Source of the DNA: Synergistaceae bacterium
GTDB taxonomy: Bacteria > Synergistota > Synergistia > Synergistales > Synergistaceae
DNA: 8,251 bases
Assembly: GCA_012513245.1 (NCBI GenBank)
Contig: JAAZCN010000129.1
Span: forward strand, 1-8,251
Direction of reading: 5' to 3'
Part shown: positions 4,328 to 8,251 of the stretch, in pieces
How positions within the stretch are numbered: the first letter of the stretch is position 1
How the letters are laid out: each line of letters starts with the position of its first letter
The notes under the pieces: generated by a model
What the model saw: the letters and a program-made list of their open reading frames with translations, nothing else
Told to the model about the DNA's origin: nothing
Databases searched by the model: none
Made by a program: the position numbers and the translations under genes

Positions 4328-6565
4328 ATGTTGAACAATCGTAAAATTGCACTTTTTATACTAGCTCTGTATCTCTTCTCCACCTTCGCTCCTCTCACCG
4401 CTTATGCGCAGCCTACAGCGACAGCACCAGCTGCGGCTGTACAGGCGGCTGCGGATGCACTCAGCATGAGTCCTGACGGAACTGGAAACGGTGTCGGATT
4501 TCCGGGAGATGGCGATGCGGATACCGGTATAGACAATGGTTCCGAAAATACAGCTGATTTCCCCGATATACAAGATCAGGCATCTACAGAACCTATAGTT
4601 GTACAGGAAAAGATCCTCGAAGATGACAAGCTTCATACCACAACAGCGCCCGATTCAGAGGTTTCAACTTCACCACGCCTTGACCCGAGAGAAATCAAAG
4701 GAAGCAGCATGTTCAATAACTTGCGTGACAAGCTGGCTCGCTTCGGAGCAGACTTCTTCAACGCAAAAAGGACCAGTTCGCTCACTTATGCTCCGGTAGG
4801 TCCTAACTACGTCGTTGCACCGGGTGATGAAGTAAAGATAAACCTTTGGGGGCTCTCTGAAATAAGGGCTAACCTCCTTGTAGACAGGGACGGCACACTC
4901 ACGCTGCCCCAGGCTGGACCTGTCTCAGCAGCCGGCTTGACCTTTGCGGAGATGCAAAAGTCAATTGACAATGCTTACAGAAGGATACTGAATGACTTTG
5001 AGCTGAACGTCACCATGGGCAAACTCCACACGATAAATATATATGTGACAGGACATGCGGCACGGCCCGGGGCCTATGCTATTTCCTCTATGGCAACACT
5101 CGTAGATGTCCTCTCACAGGCTGGAGGTCCCTCTATTTCGGGATCTATGAGAGGAATAGAGGTAAAACGGAACAACAAGAGAATCTCGGTATTCGATGTT
5201 TACAATCTTCTTCTTAAAGGAGACAGGACTGGAGATATACGTCTGGCAGAGGGAGATGTAATCTTCATACCGACAGTTGGTCCTCTGGTTGCAATTGCCG
5301 GTAACGTAAAACGTCCCGCCGTATATGAACTTAAGAGCAAAGAAAGCAAACTGAGCGATGTCATCTATCTTTCAGGAGGGCTTACCGCTGGAGCATACAA
5401 AGGGCGTATACAGCTTGTCCGCGTACAACAAAACACATACAGGACCGCTTTTGAATCAGACCTCAACTCCCCCGATGCAAATGTCCAGATGCTTAAAGAC
5501 GGAGATCTGCTTAAAATCTTCGCTGTCCCCGGCGGAGTCTTCAACGTAAGAATCGCGGGAGCTGTGATACAGCCGGGAGTCTACCCAATAGAACCGGGAG
5601 TCACCACGCTTACGGAAATACTTAACAGGGCGGGCGGACTTATGTATACTGCTGCGGCTGAGGGAGAACTCACAAGGGTTGAAGTCAGCTCTGAAGGCCC
5701 TGTTACTACAAGAATAAAACTGAACCTTAAAGAAGCAGAAAAGGGAACGTCCAGATTCGTTTTGAATCGTGACGACTACCTCTTTGTCCGTACAGTCCCA
5801 GACTGGAACATCTATAGAAGCGCCAACATATCAGGAAGAGTCTTGTACCCCGGCAACTACGCTGTCCAGAGAGGAGAAAAACTTTCCTCGCTTCTCGAAA
5901 GGTCTGGAGGTTATGCGTCCGATGCCTTCACACGCGGAATAGTTTTTTTACGTGAAAGCGTCAAAACCGAACAGCAAAAACAGATCAATGACATGATAAA
6001 AACACTTGAAAGAGAAATTGTCTACGCAGGAAATGAGGCCATTGCAACATCCACAGGAACAAGCGATGTGGCTTATGCCAAAGAGAGCATGGCCATGAAG
6101 AACCGATACCTTGACGCGGTAAAATCCATCAAAGCATCGGGTAGACTTGTAATTAAACTTCCTGAAGATTACCGGATGTTAAAAGGCAGCCCTTACGACA
6201 TCACACTTGAAGAGGGCGACCGACTTCTTATTCCAGAAAAACCTGGAACTGTCCAGGTCATAGGTTCCGTCCTGACCCCTGCAGCCTTTGTTTACAGAGA
6301 AGGACAGCCCTTCAATTCCTATGTCAAGATGGCCGGAGGCTACAGCACTACAGCCAGTCCCAGACGGACATACATAATGAAGGCGGACGGCTCAACAGTA
6401 AGGGCACTAGCAGGCAACAAGCCGCGCATAGTAGAAGAGGGCGACTTCATAGTAGTACCCGAAAGAGTCCAGTTTTCACCGACTATGCGCAACACAATGA
6501 ACATTATGGATATCTTGTATAAGTTTGCGTTGGGTGTGGCTGCGGTCAACAACATCACGAAGTAA
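4328..6565 (+). CDS. Large SLBB-domain polysaccharide export protein (OPX/Wza-like)
   Basis: This 745-residue protein starts at the ATG at 4328, chosen because a signal peptide begins there (MLNNRKIALF, then ILALYLFSTFAPLTAYA, cleavage about residue 27). The upstream in-frame TTG at 4253 lies inside a repeat and would spoil the signal. The ribosome site is weak (GGGGG at 4312-4316). An Ala/Asp/Gly-rich linker (about 28-120) is followed by a Poly_export domain beginning at YVVAPGDEVKINLWG (about 160). About five SLBB-like beta-grasp segments follow, near 235-285, 319-365, 404-453, 492-545 and 641-690, each with a GxxxxPG or similar turn and a later AGG. A charged helical insert (about 545-600) sits before the last one, and a hydrophobic helix (about 722-742) closes the protein. 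The family forms the periplasmic and outer-membrane conduit for exopolysaccharide. It is about twice the length of E. coli Wza, and no lipobox cysteine is present. Confidence 0.92.
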   Translation: MLNNRKIALFILALYLFSTFAPLTAYAQPTATAPAAAVQAAADALSMSPDGTGNGVGFPGDGDADTGIDNGSENTADFPDIQDQASTEPIVVQEKILEDDKLHTTTAPDSEVSTSPRLDPREIKGSSMFNNLRDKLARFGADFFNAKRTSSLTYAPVGPNYVVAPGDEVKINLWGLSEIRANLLVDRDGTLTLPQAGPVSAAGLTFAEMQKSIDNAYRRILNDFELNVTMGKLHTINIYVTGHAARPGAYAISSMATLVDVLSQAGGPSISGSMRGIEVKRNNKRISVFDVYNLLLKGDRTGDIRLAEGDVIFIPTVGPLVAIAGNVKRPAVYELKSKESKLSDVIYLSGGLTAGAYKGRIQLVRVQQNTYRTAFESDLNSPDANVQMLKDGDLLKIFAVPGGVFNVRIAGAVIQPGVYPIEPGVTTLTEILNRAGGLMYTAAAEGELTRVEVSSEGPVTTRIKLNLKEAEKGTSRFVLNRDDYLFVRTVPDWNIYRSANISGRVLYPGNYAVQRGEKLSSLLERSGGYASDAFTRGIVFLRESVKTEQQKQINDMIKTLEREIVYAGNEAIATSTGTSDVAYAKESMAMKNRYLDAVKSIKASGRLVIKLPEDYRMLKGSPYDITLEEGDRLLIPEKPGTVQVIGSVLTPAAFVYREGQPFNSYVKMAGGYSTTASPRRTYIMKADGSTVRALAGNKPRIVEEGDFIVVPERVQFSPTMRNTMNIMDILYKFALGVAAVNNITK

Positions 6566-6585
6566 CATCACGAAGTGATGTTACT
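6551..6585 (+). repeat. 13-bp tandem duplication and hairpin over the SLBB gene stop codon
   Basis: AACATCACGAAGT occurs twice back to back (6551-6563 and 6564-6576). The stop codon TAA (6563-6565) spans the junction. AGTAACATCAC (6561-6571) pairs perfectly with GTGATGTTACT (6575-6585) around a GAA loop. No T-run follows, so this looks like a transcript-stabilising or translation-ending hairpin, not an intrinsic terminator, and read-through into wzz is plausible. Confidence 0.75.
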
Positions 6586-6587
6586 GG

Positions 6588-6715
6588 GCAATTGAGGCAG
6601 ATGGCAGCCCTGACTTAGCAAGGCTCACGATCCTTCGCTTCGACGTATGACCAATACGCCTTAGCTTGAACCGCTTCGCATTGCGTCGTCATCATCTGCC
6701 CTCTGCCTCAATTGC
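6588..6715. repeat. 128-bp inverted-repeat element, possible MITE or structured RNA
   Basis: The 20-bp arms GCAATTGAGGCAGATGGCAG (6588-6607) and its inverted partner (6696-6715) match at 19 of 20 positions around an 88-bp centre. The centre has its own hairpin, CGTAT-GACCA-ATACG (6644-6658), and near-complementary AGCAAGGC and GCCTTAGCT segments, so the whole unit could fold into a branched structure. It has no coding potential. The size and terminal arms fit a small non-autonomous element or a REP-like repeat, but I see no clear target duplication. Confidence 0.6.
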
Positions 6716-6757
6716 AAGGGCTTAAATGGTTAAGATGCGGAGAAGAACTAAAGGACG

Positions 6758-6812
6758 GTCAAATGATTGTCCAACAGTTGTCCAACAATCGTCAAACAAT
6801 CGTTTTACAAAG
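6758..6812 (+). repeat. 11-bp tandem repeat array D upstream of wzz
   Basis: Four clear units are GTCAAATGATT (6758), GTCCAACAGTT (6769), GTCCAACAATC (6780) and GTCAAACAATC (6791), then a degenerate GTTTTACAAAG (6802-6812) that merges into the wzz ribosome site. The 29 bp before it (6729-6757, beginning GTTAAGATG and ending CTAAAGGACG) match the spacer module of arrays B and E. The array ends only about 20 bp before the wzz start. Confidence 0.9.
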
Positions 6813-6821
6813 GAGCACCCA

Positions 6822-8132
6822 ATGGAAAACACTAACGTCCCTAATAAAACACCAGCTATTTCTCAACAACCCAACATTTATCAAGTATCCTTGCTAGATC
6901 TTCTAGTAATCCTAATCCGCCAACGGTGGTTCATTGTAAAATTTACTACGGTTTTTGCGGTGATTGCGATTGTTTACTCGCTTTTGGCTACTCCTATTTA
7001 CAAGAGCACCCTACAGATAATGCCTCCGGGTGGGGGTGGGCAATCAGGAGCTGCTGCTATGCTTGCTGCATCGGGACTTGGAGAACTTGCGGGTGGATTT
7101 GGGGCTACGGGCGGTGACACGGTTGTTGGGATAACAAAAAGTACAGTAGTGTTGGATAAGATAATTGATAAGAACGAACTTCTGACTAGAGAACCCGAAG
7201 GCTTTAGCTTAATAGGAACTATAAAAGACCTCTTTTCATCAACGGAAGATGTACCTGAACCGAAAATGCGGACCAGAGTACGTGCAGATCTTTCTGAACA
7301 AATACAATCAGCTGCGGATAAAAAGAACGGGATAATTACTGTCTCGGTATCAGACACATCCCCGGAAATGGCAATTCAGCTGGCCCAGTCTGTTTTCGAT
7401 GAAACACTTCATGTAATGCAGAACATAGCAGTCACGCCCTCAGCACAGCAGAGGCTATTTATAGAAGAGCAGCTAAAAGAGAACAACCAGGCCCTTATGG
7501 AGGCAGGAAAAAATCTTACCGCGTTTCTTAAAGACACAGGCATGAATTCCCCAAGTGGGACTCCTTCGGATATTGGCTCGCTCGGTTCACTTCAGGCCCG
7601 TATGGTCGCAAAAGAGATAGAAATAAAAGCAGCAAGAAGATTTGCCACAGATGCCAATCCGAAATTAAAACAACTCCAGGCGGAATACAACGCTATTCAA
7701 AAGCAGTTTGAAGCTAATAAAGGATTGCTCAGTGCGGCTTCACCAACAGGCGAAATCAAAAACATAACTGAATCATCGCTCCAGTATGCGACCCTTTTCC
7801 GTGAATATAAATTCAGGGAAAGTCTTGTTGCCATTCTTCTCAGACAATATGAGTCAGCAAAAATAAAAGAGGCCCAGGATCCCGTTGTCATTCAGCTCCT
7901 AAGCCCTCCAACAGTGCCTGAAATAAGATCAAAACCGCAAAGAAAAAAGATCGTTGTTCTTGCTACACTGTTAGGTGGATTTCTAGCCGTTTTCTTGGCT
8001 TTTATAAAGCACTTTTTAAGTCTCTCGGCAAAAGATCCCGAAGTAGCGCCCAAGATTGAGTTTGTTAAAAACGCTCTTGGTGCTGATTTTGCTAGGGTTT
8101 TTAGGAGAACGAAGAAAAACTGCGGCAATTAA
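6822..8132 (+). CDS. Wzz-family polysaccharide chain-length regulator (polysaccharide co-polymerase)
   Basis: This 436-residue protein starts at the ATG at 6822, which has AAAGGAG (6809-6815) 6 nt upstream. The frame stays open to 6726, but those extra codons only translate the repeat array. The layout is that of Wzz: a short cytoplasmic start (VSLLDLLVILIRQRW, about 22-36), membrane helix 1 (about 37-57, ending before TPIYKS), a large periplasmic domain with Gly/Ala-rich (65-95) and helical coiled-coil-prone parts (about 210-340), a proline-containing motif SPPTVPEIRSKPQRK (about 361-375) and membrane helix 2 (about 377-400). No Walker motifs or C-terminal Tyr cluster follow, so no tyrosine kinase is fused. 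Such proteins oligomerise in the inner membrane and set polymer length, working with the export protein encoded just upstream. Probably co-transcribed with it. Confidence 0.92.
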   Translation: MENTNVPNKTPAISQQPNIYQVSLLDLLVILIRQRWFIVKFTTVFAVIAIVYSLLATPIYKSTLQIMPPGGGGQSGAAAMLAASGLGELAGGFGATGGDTVVGITKSTVVLDKIIDKNELLTREPEGFSLIGTIKDLFSSTEDVPEPKMRTRVRADLSEQIQSAADKKNGIITVSVSDTSPEMAIQLAQSVFDETLHVMQNIAVTPSAQQRLFIEEQLKENNQALMEAGKNLTAFLKDTGMNSPSGTPSDIGSLGSLQARMVAKEIEIKAARRFATDANPKLKQLQAEYNAIQKQFEANKGLLSAASPTGEIKNITESSLQYATLFREYKFRESLVAILLRQYESAKIKEAQDPVVIQLLSPPTVPEIRSKPQRKKIVVLATLLGGFLAVFLAFIKHFLSLSAKDPEVAPKIEFVKNALGADFARVFRRTKKNCGN

Positions 8133-8142
8133 TGTGCCGCGG
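8120..8142 (+). repeat. Hairpin over the wzz stop codon
   Basis: CTGCGGCA (8120-8127) pairs with TGCCGCGG (8135-8142), with one wobble, around ATTAATG. The TAA stop (8130-8132) lies in the loop. No T-run follows. It resembles the stop-codon hairpin of the preceding SLBB gene in placement though not in sequence. Confidence 0.5.
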
Positions 8143-8147
8143 GGGCG

Positions 8148-8235
8148 GTCAAACGATCGTCAAACGTTGTCAAACAATTGTCTAACAATCGTTAAGATCA
8201 TGAGCTAAGGGCAGTCAAATAATTGTCAAACTGTT
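8148..8235 (+). repeat. 11-bp tandem repeat array E after wzz
   Basis: Units are GTCAAACGATC (8148), GTCAAACGTT (8159, 10 bp), GTCAAACAATT (8169) and GTCTAACAATC (8180), then a spacer module (8191-8213, GTTAAGATCAT plus GAGCTAAGGGCA), then GTCAAATAATT (8214) and GTCAAACTGTT (8225). The order is nearly the same as in array B. The array begins 15 bp after the wzz stop and reaches to 16 bp from the window edge. An ATG ends the window at 8249-8251 and could start the next gene. Confidence 0.92.
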
Positions 8236-8251
8236 GTTAGTGGCAGCGATG

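Noticed and set aside
6726..6821. N-terminal extension of the Wzz-like protein
   Set aside because: The frame is open, but it only translates the repeat array. The ATG at 6822 has a strong ribosome site and gives a normal Wzz start.

Overview
The window reads as chromosomal DNA of a diderm (Gram-negative type) bacterium. It carries an exopolysaccharide or capsule export locus next to a small toxin-antitoxin island. The evidence for an outer membrane is a YjbH-type beta-barrel protein, a large SLBB-rich polysaccharide export protein with a signal peptide, and a Wzz-type inner-membrane chain-length regulator. The style (long multi-SLBB exporter, repeat-rich intergenic DNA, moderate GC) would fit a group such as Synergistota, but nothing here proves the phylum.

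Layout. Positions 1-78 hold the last 25 codons of an unidentified gene. Positions 79-434 have no convincing gene but contain a GAA-loop hairpin, one copy of a 15-bp GGGGTCAGACC-type repeat, and a promoter with a palindromic operator. hicA (toxin, 435-644) and hicB (antitoxin, 737-1180) follow, separated by a 92-bp gap with a strong GC hairpin. Positions 1181-1706 are gene-poor: a terminator-like stem-loop, the second copy of the 15-bp repeat, a stretch with competing hairpins, and four 11-bp tandem repeats. On the minus strand, 3854-1707 encodes a YjbH-family protein. The 473-bp divergent gap 3855-4327 holds opposing promoters and a large block of 11-bp repeats in both orientations. On the plus strand come the SLBB polysaccharide export protein (4328-6565), a 256-bp gap with a long inverted repeat and another 11-bp repeat array, the Wzz-like protein (6822-8132), and a last repeat array running towards the right edge, where the next gene probably starts.

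How the genes work together. The Wzz-like protein would set polymer length in the inner membrane, the SLBB protein would carry polymer across the periplasm and perhaps the outer membrane, and the YjbH-type barrel would act at the outer membrane. No glycosyltransferase, flippase or polymerase is visible, so the locus probably continues to the right. HicAB is a self-contained addiction or stress module with no obvious tie to polysaccharide.

Most notable signal. About 25 clear copies of an 11-bp unit (consensus near GTCAAACRATY) occur in every gap of the polysaccharide half. They lie after yjbH, in both orientations before the SLBB gene, before wzz and after wzz. They keep a strict 10-11 bp period, share a conserved spacer module, and one unit even runs into the first codons of the SLBB gene. 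I know of no named element matching this and present it as a candidate undescribed regulatory or recombinogenic repeat system.
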